Numbered from the stretch's first letter, positions 20,110-29,663 are shown. The stretch is 63,399 nucleotides of DNA from Candidatus Palauibacter polyketidifaciens (GCF_947581785.1 NZ_CANPVO010000044.1:1-63399), one strand, 5' to 3'. Notes: generated by a model from the sequence alone, not told the origin. Program-made: numbers and translations.

Positions 20110-21308
20110 CCCCACGTCCACCGCCGGCGATTTTCATCTCCGCCGGCGAATCCTCGGGGGACCACCACGGCGCGGCGGTCGCAGGGGAGATCCGCCGGAA
20201 GCTGCCCGAGGCGAGGCTGTTCGGGATCGGGGGCCGCGAGATGGCGGCGGCCGGCGTGTCGAGGATCGCCGGGCTCGACGAGCTGTCGGTCATGGGGGGG
20301 ACGGAGGTGCTGCGGCGTCTGCCGGGCTTCCTTCGACTCGAGCGCAGGATCCGGCGCCTCTTCGTGACGGAGGATGTCCGGCTGTTCCTTCCGATCGACT
20401 ACCCGGGGCTGAACCTGCGGCTCGCCCGGAGCGCGCGGCGGCAGGGGCGGCGGGTCCTCTACTACATCGCGCCCCAGGTATGGGCCTGGCGGGAGGGCCG
20501 GGCCTCGAAACTGCGGCGCGATTGCGACCGCGTCCTCACCGTGCTCCCGTTCGAGGGGGCGCTGCTCGAACGACACGGCGTGCCAACGGACTTCGTCGGG
20601 CACCCTCTGCTCGACGCGACGCGCGCGACCGACGGCGGCGCGGGGGCTCGCCCGCCGACCGGGTCTCCCGCGGCGACCGGGACGCCCGGGACGGTGGAGG
20701 GCCGCACCTGCGGTGGAGGGAGGGTGATCGGCCTCTTTCCGGGATCGCGAGCGCAGGAGGTGCGGTGCATGCTTCCCGTCTTCGCGGAAGCCGCGCGGCA
20801 ACTCGCGGGGCGGCACCCGGATCTCGACTTCATCATTGCGCGACCCCCGCATCTGCCGGAGTCGCTCTATGCGGGAGCGGGGTTCCCAACCGCGGGGGCG
20901 CGCGAGGCGACGGAGCGGTCCTGGGCCGCCCTCACGAAATCCGGCACGATCACGCTCGAACTCGCGCTCGCGGGGGTCCCGATGGTGGTGGGCTACCGCA
21001 TGGGCACGGTGGAGTGGGCCATCGGTCGCCGGCTGGTGCGCGTTTCCTCCATCGTGCTCGTCAACCTCGTGGCGGAGGCCCCGGTCGTTCCGGAATTCCT
21101 CCAGGATCAGCTGACGGCCGAGCGCGCTGCGCAGGCGCTCGAGGCGCTCCTCCGTGATGAGGCGCCGGCGCGCCGGGAGATGCTCCGCGGCTTCGACATC
21201 GTTCGCGAGCGGCTCGGGAAGCCGGGCTGCGCGGCCCGCGTCGCGCGGCACGCGATCGAGCTCCTGGAGGGCCCCGACTCCGAGAGTCGTTCCGGCGCGC
21301 CGTGCTGA
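20106..21308 (+). CDS. lpxB: Lipid-A-disaccharide synthase
   Basis: LpxB (GT19) joins lipid X and UDP-diacylglucosamine into the disaccharide at the inner membrane. Family blocks are clear: FISAGESSGDHHG at the N-terminus, LFGIGGREMAAAGV, YIAPQVWAWREGR, GLFPGSRAQEV and KSGTITLELALAGVPMVVGYR. No ATG, GTG or TTG exists in frame before the conserved N-terminal block. The start is most likely CTG 20106 (overlapping the upstream TGA as CTGA), giving 400 residues; ATT 20130 is a weaker option. A start at ATG 20241 would delete the essential GESSGD strand. A Gly/Pro/Thr-rich insertion of about 30 residues sits mid-protein. Confidence 0.93.
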   Translation: MTPRPPPAIFISAGESSGDHHGAAVAGEIRRKLPEARLFGIGGREMAAAGVSRIAGLDELSVMGGTEVLRRLPGFLRLERRIRRLFVTEDVRLFLPIDYPGLNLRLARSARRQGRRVLYYIAPQVWAWREGRASKLRRDCDRVLTVLPFEGALLERHGVPTDFVGHPLLDATRATDGGAGARPPTGSPAATGTPGTVEGRTCGGGRVIGLFPGSRAQEVRCMLPVFAEAARQLAGRHPDLDFIIARPPHLPESLYAGAGFPTAGAREATERSWAALTKSGTITLELALAGVPMVVGYRMGTVEWAIGRRLVRVSSIVLVNLVAEAPVVPEFLQDQLTAERAAQALEALLRDEAPARREMLRGFDIVRERLGKPGCAARVARHAIELLEGPDSESRSGAPC

Positions 21309-22987
21309 GCGCTCGCCGGGTCCCCCCGGGCCTCGCGGTCCGACTCGTGCGGGCCGCGCTTCCGGTCAGCCGGACGTGGCGCTTCCGGCACCCCGACGAC
21401 CTCGACTGTCCGTACCGACCTCGACTGAAGCATGAAATCCATGCGTGCTGGCACGAACACCTCCTCCCGCTCACGTGCCTCTTCGCGGGGCAGGAACTCG
21501 CGACGCTCGCGAGCCGCGACCGCGACGGCGAGATCGTCTCGCGGGTCCTCCGACGCCTCGGCTATGACGTGGCCCGGGGCTCGAGCACCCGCGGGGGCTC
21601 GGCCGGCTTCCGCCAGTTGGCCCGCTCGTTCGCGTCGGGACGCGGCGTGATTCTCACGGGGGACGGACCGCGCGGCCCCCGGCGGTCGTTGAAGGAAGGC
21701 ACGGCGCGCATCGGGGCGTTGGCGGAGGGCTCCGTGACCGTGGTGGGGGTCGCGGCCTCCTCTGGCCTGCGGCTCCCGAGCTGGGATCGCTTCCTTATCC
21801 CCGCCCCCGGAGCCACGGTGTTCGTGTCGCTCGCTCCGGTCGGGGAGGGCGCGGCGCCGGACACCGAACAGATCCAGGTCGCGCTTGAGCGCGAGGTGGC
21901 CCGCTGCGAGCAAGTGGCGCGGGAGGCGCGTCGGATTCCGGTGCGGCGCTCGCTCGAACTCCGCCTCCGCAGCCAGTGGCGCCGCCCGCGCGCGGCGCTT
22001 CCGCTGAGGGGGGTCGCCCGCATCTACGGCGGCATCCACGACGGCCGGCATCGCCTCTACGATCTCGGGATCCTCGCTGTACACACCGCGGGCATCCCCG
22101 TGATCTCGGTCGGCGGCGTGACGGCCGGGGGAAGCGGCAAGACGCCGCTCGCCGCCTGCATCGCCCGCACGCTTCGGGAGGCCGGGCACCGTCCGGCCAT
22201 TCTCGCGCGGGGATACACCGACGAGCTCGAGTTGCTCACGCACGAGGCGCCGGGGGCGTCGATCCGCGGTCACCAGGACCGAGTCCGGTCCGGACGGCGG
22301 GCCGCGGCGGAGGGAGCGACCGTTGCCATCATCGACGATGGCTTTCAGCATCGCCGCCTCTTTCGCGACCTCGACCTCCTCGTTCTCGACCGGGACGCGC
22401 TTCGCCGCACGAACCGCGAGCGCCTCCCCGCCGGCCCTTTCCGCGAGCGCTGGGAACGCGCCGTCGTCCGCGCGGACGCGATCCTCATCACGGGGCGGGA
22501 GCCGTGGACGGCTCAACTCTCCGGCTTCGACGGCGAACTCCGGGTCCGTTGCGGGAGTCTGGCCCCCGGCATCCCGGTGGCGACGGGCGTGTTCGGGCAC
22601 GGGCCCCTCGAAGCGGCGAGCGCGGGAGCACGCGCCTGGTCGGGGTCGCCGGCCCCCCGGCTCGCCTTGACCGGAATCATGAAGCCCAATCTCTTCTTCG
22701 CGCAGGCCGGCGCCGCGTGCGCGTCGGTTCGGGAGCGCCTCGCGCTGAGCGATCACGGGATCCCGTCGCCGCGGGAGCGTACGGGCGCGATCCGGGCCGC
22801 GGGGCGGGGGGGCGTGCTCACCACACGCAAGGACCTCTCCCGACTCCGCCCGCTCTTCGACCCGGGCCTGCCGATCTGGGTTCTCCCCGAGACTCTCACA
22901 TGGAAGGCCGGCTGGGAAGACGTGAGACGCCTGATTCTCGATGCGGCATCGGGTCCGACCGACCGTGACTCGGCGGCCGGAGGGTGA
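21302..22987 (+). CDS. lpxK: Fusion of DUF374 acyltransferase and tetraacyldisaccharide 4'-kinase (LpxK)
   Basis: One 561-residue frame holds two enzymes. Residues about 40-190 are a DUF374 lysophospholipid acyltransferase-like domain: CWHEHLLPL, SRDRDGEIVSRVLRRLGY, ARGSSTRGG, TGDGPRGPRR and SWDRF. Residues about 225-555 are LpxK, the kinase that phosphorylates the 4' position of the lipid A disaccharide, with Walker A GGVTAGGSGKTP (271-282), IDDGFQHRRL and the C-terminal TTRKDLSRL. The acyltransferase could add a secondary acyl chain or remodel lipids next to the kinase; that is inference. The start overlaps lpxB by seven bases and the stop overlaps rlmH (GTGA). No stop or frameshift separates the domains. 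Confidence 0.92.
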   Translation: MLSARRVPPGLAVRLVRAALPVSRTWRFRHPDDLDCPYRPRLKHEIHACWHEHLLPLTCLFAGQELATLASRDRDGEIVSRVLRRLGYDVARGSSTRGGSAGFRQLARSFASGRGVILTGDGPRGPRRSLKEGTARIGALAEGSVTVVGVAASSGLRLPSWDRFLIPAPGATVFVSLAPVGEGAAPDTEQIQVALEREVARCEQVAREARRIPVRRSLELRLRSQWRRPRAALPLRGVARIYGGIHDGRHRLYDLGILAVHTAGIPVISVGGVTAGGSGKTPLAACIARTLREAGHRPAILARGYTDELELLTHEAPGASIRGHQDRVRSGRRAAAEGATVAIIDDGFQHRRLFRDLDLLVLDRDALRRTNRERLPAGPFRERWERAVVRADAILITGREPWTAQLSGFDGELRVRCGSLAPGIPVATGVFGHGPLEAASAGARAWSGSPAPRLALTGIMKPNLFFAQAGAACASVRERLALSDHGIPSPRERTGAIRAAGRGGVLTTRKDLSRLRPLFDPGLPIWVLPETLTWKAGWEDVRRLILDAASGPTDRDSAAGG

Positions 22988-23460
22988 CGCGGATCGTTGT
23001 GGCCTCGGTCGCACGGAACCGGGCCACCGCCCTGCGAAGGGCGACGGAGGAGTATGAGAACCGCCTGCGGCGGTACGTCCGGTTCGAGGCCATCGCCGTC
23101 GACCCGGCCCGACTTCCGGATGCGCGCGCCGGAGAAGCGCGGGAGCAGGAGGCGGCGGCCCTCGAGCGGCGACTCCCCGACGAGCTGGACCTCATCGCCC
23201 TCACGCGCGAAGGCGAGCGCTGGACAACGCGGGCTCTCGCGGACTACCTCGACGACATGCGCACCTATGGACGGCCGGGAGCCGCGTTCGCGATCGGAGG
23301 GGCGCACGGACTCGCCTCGGGGCTGCTCGCCCGCGCGCGGACCCGGCTCGCGCTCTCGGCCATGACGCTCCCGCACGAGGTCGCCCGGCTCGTCCTCACG
23401 GAGCAGCTCTACCGGGCAGCCACGATTCTTCGTGGCGAACCGTACCACAAGGGACCGTGA
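22984..23460 (+). CDS. rlmH: 23S rRNA (pseudouridine1915-N3)-methyltransferase
   Basis: RlmH is a SPOUT methyltransferase that modifies pseudouridine 1915 of 23S rRNA in the assembled 70S ribosome. The 158-residue protein has the knot signature AFAIGGAHG and the C-terminal SAMTLPHEVARLVLTEQLYR...GEPYHK. The GTG at 22984 overlaps the previous stop. The length is typical (about 155). Confidence 0.95.
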   Translation: MTRIVVASVARNRATALRRATEEYENRLRRYVRFEAIAVDPARLPDARAGEAREQEAAALERRLPDELDLIALTREGERWTTRALADYLDDMRTYGRPGAAFAIGGAHGLASGLLARARTRLALSAMTLPHEVARLVLTEQLYRAATILRGEPYHKGP

Positions 23461-23467
23461 GGGTCCT

Positions 23468-24220
23468 GTGAGCGAGCCGCTGAGCGCCCCGGCCGAATGG
23501 TTCAGGGACTGGTTCGGCCGAGCCTACCTCGAGCTGTATCCGCACCGGGATGAGGAGGAGGCCGCCCGGGCGGTCGGACTCTACCGGGAGCGCGCGGGAC
23601 TCGCCGCGGGCGCCCGCGTCCTCGATCTCGCCTGCGGCGCGGGACGGCACCTGCAGCGTCTCCGGGCGGCGGGCCTGCGGGCGGTCGGGATCGATCTTTC
23701 CGCCCCGCTCCTCGATGCGGCGCGAGGGCGCCCGGGCGTGGACGGATCCCTCATCCGCGCGGACATGCGCGGGCTTCCCTTCGCCGCCGGGACGTTCGAT
23801 GGTCTGGTAAACTTCTTCACCTCCTTCGGCTACTTTCTCACGCCGGAGGAAGACATCGAGGTCCTGCGGGAAATCCGGCGCGTGCTGCGGCCCGGCGCCC
23901 CCTTCCTGATGGACTATCTGCACGCGGCGTGGGTCATCGACCGCCTCGATCCGGAGTCCGTGGGCGAGATCAACGGAACTCCCGTGCGGCAGACGCGGTG
24001 GGTGGAGGGAGACCAGGTGTTCAAGCGAATCGAGATCGGAGGAACCGCGGACCGGGAGCCGGAGGTCTACCACGAGCGCGTGCGCCTCTATTCTCCCGAC
24101 GCGCTACGCGGCCTGCTCCGCGAGCAGGGACTCGAGGCGACGAACGCCTTCGGCGGCTACGACGGAACGCCGTTCCGGAGCGACTCGGCTCGCCTGCTTC
24201 TGATGGGACGGACCCTTTGA
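23468..24220 (+). CDS. Class I SAM-dependent methyltransferase
   Basis: This 250-residue protein has a Rossmann methyltransferase core: motif I VLDLACGAGRHLQRL, an acidic end of strand 2 (VGIDLS), ADMRGLPF, and FDGLVNFFTSFGYF. The substrate is unknown. GTG 23468 is chosen because GAGGG at about 23459-23463 lies just upstream; an in-frame ATG at 23432 would run into rlmH. The stop overlaps the bshC start (TTGA), so it may be linked to thiol metabolism, but this is only context. Confidence 0.85.
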   Translation: MSEPLSAPAEWFRDWFGRAYLELYPHRDEEEAARAVGLYRERAGLAAGARVLDLACGAGRHLQRLRAAGLRAVGIDLSAPLLDAARGRPGVDGSLIRADMRGLPFAAGTFDGLVNFFTSFGYFLTPEEDIEVLREIRRVLRPGAPFLMDYLHAAWVIDRLDPESVGEINGTPVRQTRWVEGDQVFKRIEIGGTADREPEVYHERVRLYSPDALRGLLREQGLEATNAFGGYDGTPFRSDSARLLLMGRTL

Positions 24221-25791
24221 GTCCGGCGGGGAGCCCGGAAATCCTCCCGCGGCCGCTGGGCGTCCCCGGCTCCATCGCGCACGCCGTCCTCGACGCCGGC
24301 GACGGCGGCTTTCTCCCTCTCGTCAGCGATCTTGCCGCGGCCGCCCCTCCGTCTCCTCGCCATTCCCGGCTTGCGCCCGACGCCTTCGGTGTTTCCGGTC
24401 CGGGTGTCCGAGCGCGCGTCGAGTCCGTCCTCCGGGGGGAGGGAGCCTTCGTCACGACGGGGCACCAGCCCGTCCTCCTCCTGGGGCCCCTCTACGTCCT
24501 CTACAAGGCCCTCACCGCCATCTCGCTCGCCGCCCGACTCGAGCAGCAGCTCGGTGCTACCGTCGTCCCCCTGTTCTGGATCGCCTCGGACGATCACGAC
24601 TGGGACGAGGTGGGGAGCGCGACGATCCTCGACCGTTCGGACGCGCCGCGGACGCTCGCGCTCCCGGTCCCCGATGGCGGCGAGCGCCGTTCCGTGGGAT
24701 CCCACATCCTCGACGGCTCCGGGATGGATGTGCTCGGCTATCTTCCTGAACTCGTGCCTGAATCAGAGTTTATGGTGCATTACCTGGAGTTGATCCGAGA
24801 TGCCTACGTCGAGGGACAACCGGTCTCCGCCGCGTTCGCCCGCCTCCTTGCGGGGGTGCTCGGCGATCGGGGATACGCATGGATCGACTCCGCGCACCCG
24901 GAGCTCCGGCGCGCCGCCGCCCCGTTCCACGACCGGCTTCTTGCCGACTGGGACGGGATCCTCGAGGCGGAGGCGGCGGGTGTGCGCGCGTTGGAGGCGA
25001 AGGGCTTCGAGGCGCCGATCTCGCGCGTCGGAGATGCACTGCCGCTCTTCTTCGACGGGGGCGGCGGGAGGCATCGCGTCCGGCGAGGCGGCGAGACGTC
25101 TCCCAAAGGCTGGCGCGAACGGCTCGAGGCCGAGCCCCAGGGCTTTTCGCCGAACGTCGCATCCCGCCCCGCGCTCGAATCCTGGCTCCTCCCCGTGGCC
25201 GCGACCGTGCTGGGGCCCGGCGAGGTCGCCTACTGGAGCCAGTTGGGGCCGCTGTTCGGAGCCCTCGATGTCCCCCTGCCGTCCGTCCATCCGCGCGCGG
25301 CCTGGATGCTGGTCGAGGCGCGCACGCGACGGGTGCTCGATCGGACGGGCCTGTCGCCGGGGGATCTCGCCGGGGGCGCGGAGTCGGTCGTCGAACGGCT
25401 CACGCAGGAGGCGCGACCGCAGACGGTGAAGCGGGCGCTCGGTCGTTTCCGGGAGGAAGCCGAGACGGGCATGGCCGCGATCGAGGAGGCCGTGGCAGAG
25501 GACGTGCCGGGTCTGCGAGGGGCGGCGGGGAAGATGCGGAAGGGTATCCTCGATGCGGCCTCGGAACTGAGCCGTCAGGTGGACCGTGCGACCCGGGAAC
25601 GACTCGACGTCCGGCTGGGCCAGGTGCGCCGCGCGGGGGCGAACCTCTTCCCGCGCCGGCGACCTCAGGAGAGGGTGCTGAATCCGCTCCCCTTCCTCTG
25701 CCGCTACGGACCCGGACTCGTGGAGCGGCTGGCCTGCGAGACCGATCGCCAGGTCGCCTCCTTCTTGGCGGGTCGCGCGGGAGATGGATAG
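24217..25791 (+). CDS. bshC: Bacillithiol biosynthesis cysteine-adding enzyme BshC
   Basis: BshC is the putative cysteine ligase that finishes bacillithiol, the low-molecular-weight thiol first found in Firmicutes. The 524-residue protein shows the family block TTGHQPVLLLGPLYVLYKA, the FWIASDDHDWDEV segment and the C-terminal LGQVRRAGANLFPRRRPQER...NPLPFL. TTG 24217 overlaps the methyltransferase stop. bshA and bshB are not in this window and should be elsewhere if the pathway is complete. Confidence 0.9.
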   Translation: MSPAGSPEILPRPLGVPGSIAHAVLDAGDGGFLPLVSDLAAAAPPSPRHSRLAPDAFGVSGPGVRARVESVLRGEGAFVTTGHQPVLLLGPLYVLYKALTAISLAARLEQQLGATVVPLFWIASDDHDWDEVGSATILDRSDAPRTLALPVPDGGERRSVGSHILDGSGMDVLGYLPELVPESEFMVHYLELIRDAYVEGQPVSAAFARLLAGVLGDRGYAWIDSAHPELRRAAAPFHDRLLADWDGILEAEAAGVRALEAKGFEAPISRVGDALPLFFDGGGGRHRVRRGGETSPKGWRERLEAEPQGFSPNVASRPALESWLLPVAATVLGPGEVAYWSQLGPLFGALDVPLPSVHPRAAWMLVEARTRRVLDRTGLSPGDLAGGAESVVERLTQEARPQTVKRALGRFREEAETGMAAIEEAVAEDVPGLRGAAGKMRKGILDAASELSRQVDRATRERLDVRLGQVRRAGANLFPRRRPQERVLNPLPFLCRYGPGLVERLACETDRQVASFLAGRAGDG

Positions 25792-25886
25792 CTTGCGGCG
25801 TTCGCGGGTACATCGTCCCGGTGGGCACTCGCGAGCGGACGTTCTTCCACGGGGGGCGCGACAATGAGCGGCACGGGAGATCCGAG

Positions 25887-26186
25887 ATGACCTTCGCCTT
25901 CATGGTCGTTCTCGGGCTGATCGTCCTCATCCCGGTGCTCGCCATCGTGATCGACTCCCCCCTTTCCGAAGCCCTCGCGCGCCGGATCGGGAGCACCGAG
26001 TCCGGAACGAACCAGTCCGCCCGCATCGACGCGCTCGAGCAGGAAATCCAGTACCTGACGCAGGCGGTCGAGGGCATCCGGGAAGAGACCGCCTTCGTGC
26101 GTGCCCTCGTGGAAGGAGACGAAGCGCTCCCGGCACTCCCCACAGGGGAGGCGGGGCGACCGGCCGGAAACGACGGGGAGCGTTGA
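25887..26186 (+). CDS. Small membrane-anchored coiled-coil protein
   Basis: This 99-residue protein starts MTFAFMVVLGLIVLIPVLAI, a single N-terminal membrane helix, followed by a likely coiled coil (about 45-75, ARIDALEQEIQYLTQAVEGI) and an acidic Gly/Pro tail. GGGAGA about eight bases before ATG 25887 is a reasonable ribosome site. The layout recalls PspB-like phage-shock proteins, but no specific motif proves it. It stops just before murJ and may be co-translated with it. Confidence 0.72.
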   Translation: MTFAFMVVLGLIVLIPVLAIVIDSPLSEALARRIGSTESGTNQSARIDALEQEIQYLTQAVEGIREETAFVRALVEGDEALPALPTGEAGRPAGNDGER

Positions 26187-26187
26187 T

Positions 26188-27762
26188 CTGACGGGGAAGG
26201 CGCCGGGGCAGGGCCGTTCCGCGACGCGCGTCGCCGCCGGCATTCTCGCCAGCCGCATCACCGGGTTTCTGCGGGACGTCATCATCGCCGCCACCTTCGG
26301 CGTCGGGCCGGTCACCGACGCCTATGCGGCCGCGCTCAAGATCCCGAACGCCTTTCGCAACCTCCTCAGCGAAGGCGCCCTCTCCGCCTCCTTCGTGCCG
26401 GTGTTCTCCTCGTTGATGGAGCGGGGCGACACGACCGCGGCGCGGAGGCTCGCGCAGGGCGTGCTCGGCGGCCTCCTCCTCCTCTCCCTCCTCGTCGTGG
26501 CGGCGGTCGTCGCCGGCGCACCCTGGCTCCTGGGCATCCTCGCGCCCGGCTACGACGCGGAGTTGAGCGAGCTTACGACGCGCCTGGTCCGCATCCTCTT
26601 CCCCATGTCCGGGGTCATGATCGTCGGTGCATGGTGCCTCGGCATCCTCACGAGCCACCGCCGTTTCTTCCTCCCCTTCGTCGCACCCGTCGTCTGGAAC
26701 CTGTCCCAGATCGGCGGCCTCCTGCTGGGGGCGCGGATGGGCTGGGCGCCGCTCATCGTCGTGCTCACCTGGTCCACCCTCATCGGAAGTGTGCTGCAGG
26801 TCGCGATCCAGCTCCCCGTCGTGTACCGCCTGCTCGGCACGCTCCGCCCCCGCATCGACCTCCGCTTCGAGCCCACGCGCCGCGTCGCGCGCAACGCCAT
26901 GCCGGTCGCGGCGGGGCAGGGGATCTTCCAGCTCTCGAGCCTGACCGATGTGTTCATCGCCAGCCTCCTCGCCGAGGGCGCGCTCACGGGGATCTACTTC
27001 GCGCAGCGCATCGCGATGGTGCCAATGGCCCTCTTCGGCGCCTCGGTGGCGGTGGCGGCGCTGCCGGAGATGTCCCGGGAGGAGGGGGCCGAAGCGCTGC
27101 GGTCGCATCTGTCGACCGGCGTGCGGCGCGTGTCCTACTTCATTCTTCCATCGGTCGCCGTGCTCCTCCTGCTCGGGGATCTCGTGACGTCGCTCATCTA
27201 CGAACGGGGAGCCTTCGAGGCCGAACACGTCCCGGTCGTGCAGTGGGCCCTGGGCGCCTACGCGCTGGGACTCGTGGCGACGAGCCTCACGAAGCTGTTC
27301 GCGAGCGCGTTCCACGCCCTCCAGGACACGCGGACGCCGGTGAAGTACGCCCTGGCCGGCGTGGGGACCGGCATCCTGATCGGGGCCGCGACCGCGCTGT
27401 GGATGGAGGACCGCGGGTTCGGGCTGCGCGCGGCGGCGGGGCTCGTCTTCGGCAGCTCCGTCGGGGCCTGGGTCAACCTCGTCCTCCTCGTGCGCGGGCT
27501 GGGATGGCGGGGGGCGGGAGGGTGGTTCCTCCCGGTGCGGCGTTCTCTCGCCCGCATGGCCGCGGGCGCCGGCCTGGCGAGCGGCGCCTTCGTGGCGATT
27601 CGAGCGCTGCTCGCGGACCGCCTCCCGGACGGATTCCTCGGGGACGCCGCTCTCCTCGCGGCCGCGCTCATCGCGGGCGGGCTGTGCTATGCCGGCTGTG
27701 CCGGCCTTCCGACCGGGCTCCGAACCGTCGGGGAGGCCCCATCGGCGGAGGGGAGGGAATGA
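26188..27762 (+). CDS. murJ: Lipid II flippase MurJ
   Basis: MurJ flips lipid II across the inner membrane for peptidoglycan synthesis. The polytopic protein (about 524 residues, 13-14 helices) has the family N-terminus ATRVAAGILASRITGFLRDVIIA, TDAYAAALKIPNAFRNLLSEGALSA and the YERGAFEAE loop. The start is uncertain: CTG 26188 has a strong GGGGAG at 26175-26180 with seven bases of spacing, while GTG 26101 is in frame but overlaps the upstream gene by 86 bases and adds 29 hydrophilic residues. The stop overlaps uvrC (ATGA). Confidence 0.93.
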   Translation: MTGKAPGQGRSATRVAAGILASRITGFLRDVIIAATFGVGPVTDAYAAALKIPNAFRNLLSEGALSASFVPVFSSLMERGDTTAARRLAQGVLGGLLLLSLLVVAAVVAGAPWLLGILAPGYDAELSELTTRLVRILFPMSGVMIVGAWCLGILTSHRRFFLPFVAPVVWNLSQIGGLLLGARMGWAPLIVVLTWSTLIGSVLQVAIQLPVVYRLLGTLRPRIDLRFEPTRRVARNAMPVAAGQGIFQLSSLTDVFIASLLAEGALTGIYFAQRIAMVPMALFGASVAVAALPEMSREEGAEALRSHLSTGVRRVSYFILPSVAVLLLLGDLVTSLIYERGAFEAEHVPVVQWALGAYALGLVATSLTKLFASAFHALQDTRTPVKYALAGVGTGILIGAATALWMEDRGFGLRAAAGLVFGSSVGAWVNLVLLVRGLGWRGAGGWFLPVRRSLARMAAGAGLASGAFVAIRALLADRLPDGFLGDAALLAAALIAGGLCYAGCAGLPTGLRTVGEAPSAEGRE

Positions 27763-29663
27763 GCGGGGAGCGAGGCGCGCGGGGGCCGGATCTCGACGCG
27801 CTTCGCCAGCAGGCGCGGGGGCTGGATCACGAGCCGGGCGTGTACCTTTTCCGGGACGCCGCGGGGGAGGTCCTCTACGTGGGAAAGGCGAAATCGCTCC
27901 GCTCGCGCGTCGCCTCCTATTTCGGTGCCGAGGCGAGCCGTTCCGTGAAGCTCGTCCGCCTCGTCCGGGAGATCGACAGTATCGAGACCTTTCCCGTGCG
28001 CTCGGAAGCCGAGGCCCTCCTCCTCGAATGGAATCTCATCCGCGAGTTCGGCCCGCGCTTCAACATCCAGCTCCGCGACGACAAGAGCTATCCGTACATC
28101 AAGGTCACGATCGGGGAGCCCTTCCCGCGGATCTTCGTGACGCGCCGGCTGAGGGATGACGGTTCTCGGTATCTGGGCCCCTTCACGGACGTCGGGGCGA
28201 TGCGGCGGGCGCTGCGCACGATCAAGAAGATGTACACCGTGCGGTCGTGCCATTACCGGATGCCGGCGGAGCTTCCGCCCCGGCCCTGTCTCGACTATCA
28301 CATCGGGCGCTGTAAGGCCCCGTGCGCGGGCCTCCAGTCCGAAGGGGACTATCGGGCGATGATCGACGAGATCCTCGAGATCCTCGGAGGGCGGACGGGG
28401 ACCGTGAGGCGCTCGGTGGAAGACCGGATGACGGAGGCCGCCGAAGCGCTGGACTACGAACGGGCGGGGGAGTTGCGGGACGTGCTGCGCGGCCTCGATC
28501 AACTCGAGAGCCGACAGGCGGCGATCGACCCCAGGGGCGGGAGTCACGACGCGATCGGCTTCGCGCGCCAGCCGGCGGGCGGGTCGGTGTGCGGGATCGT
28601 GCTCCGGGTGCGGGAGGGACGGCTCGTCGGCCGCCGGATCCACTATCTCGCGAACGTCGGGGACGAACCGGACGAAGCCGTGCTCGGGGCCCTGGTGAAG
28701 GGGTACTATCTGCGCCAGGCGGACGATGTCCCCTCGGAACTCCTCGTGCCGGAGCCGTTCGACGAGCAGGATCTCGTGGAGGAGTACCTTTCCGGCGTCG
28801 CCAGCCACCGCTTCCGCATCCGGGTGCCGGCGCGCGGGCCGACGCTGGAGCTCACGCGGGCCGCGAGCCGAAACGCGGCGCACGTGCTGGAGCGGGACCG
28901 GGTGGAGCAGGGAGATGAAGCGGGCGCCGGCGTCGAGGCCGCGGGACCGTCGCCCGCCGCGGCGCGGCTCGCGGAGGTGCTCGAGCTGGAGGCGCCGGCG
29001 CGGGACATCGTCTGCTTCGATGTGTCGACGCTCGCGGGCCGGGAGTCGGTCGGGAGTAGCGTGTGGCTCCGGGATGGACGGCCGCACAAGGACGAGTACC
29101 GCAAGTTCCGGATCCGGGATTCGGACGAGGGACAGACCGATGACTACGCCATGATGCAGGAGATCGTCTCACGCTATTTCGACCGCCGCGTCCGGGAGGG
29201 GGGCGCCCTGCCGGACCTCGTCGTCGTGGACGGGGGCAGGGGACAGCTCTCGGCCGCGCGGCAGGCCATGGACGGCGCGGGCGTCTCCGACCTGACCACC
29301 GTGGCCCTCGCGAAGCGCGAAGAGGAAGTGTTCCGGCCCGGGATCCCGACTCCGTTGCGGCTTCCGCGCGCCGACCCGGGGTTGCATTGGCTACAGCGGG
29401 CGCGCGACGAGGCTCATCGCTTTGCGCTCCGGTACAACCGGACGCTGCGCCGCCGACGCGCCCTCAGATCGCGGCTGAGCGAGATCCCGGGGGTGGGACC
29501 GGAGCGCGAGCAGCGCCTGCTGGAGCGGTTCGGCAGCCTCGACCTCATCCGTCGGGCCACCCCGGCGCAGCTCGCGCGCACGCCCGGGATCGGCGAGGCT
29601 ACGGCAACGTCGATCCTTACCGCCCTCCACGAGGAGGATCCGGGCGGGGGAGCCGCCTCGTGA
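27759..29663 (+). CDS. uvrC: UvrABC system protein C
   Basis: UvrC makes the dual incisions in nucleotide excision repair. The 634-residue protein has the GIY-YIG nuclease domain (PGVYLFRDAAGEVLYVGKAKSLRSRV), a Cys-rich stretch (CLDYHIGRCKAPC), a UVR motif (EALDYERAGELRDVL), the RNase H-like endonuclease domain (CFDVSTLAGRESVGS and VVDGGRGQL) and C-terminal HhH motifs (IPGVGPEREQRLLERFGS). ATG 27759 overlaps the murJ stop. Confidence 0.96.
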   Translation: MSGERGARGPDLDALRQQARGLDHEPGVYLFRDAAGEVLYVGKAKSLRSRVASYFGAEASRSVKLVRLVREIDSIETFPVRSEAEALLLEWNLIREFGPRFNIQLRDDKSYPYIKVTIGEPFPRIFVTRRLRDDGSRYLGPFTDVGAMRRALRTIKKMYTVRSCHYRMPAELPPRPCLDYHIGRCKAPCAGLQSEGDYRAMIDEILEILGGRTGTVRRSVEDRMTEAAEALDYERAGELRDVLRGLDQLESRQAAIDPRGGSHDAIGFARQPAGGSVCGIVLRVREGRLVGRRIHYLANVGDEPDEAVLGALVKGYYLRQADDVPSELLVPEPFDEQDLVEEYLSGVASHRFRIRVPARGPTLELTRAASRNAAHVLERDRVEQGDEAGAGVEAAGPSPAAARLAEVLELEAPARDIVCFDVSTLAGRESVGSSVWLRDGRPHKDEYRKFRIRDSDEGQTDDYAMMQEIVSRYFDRRVREGGALPDLVVVDGGRGQLSAARQAMDGAGVSDLTTVALAKREEEVFRPGIPTPLRLPRADPGLHWLQRARDEAHRFALRYNRTLRRRRALRSRLSEIPGVGPEREQRLLERFGSLDLIRRATPAQLARTPGIGEATATSILTALHEEDPGGGAAS

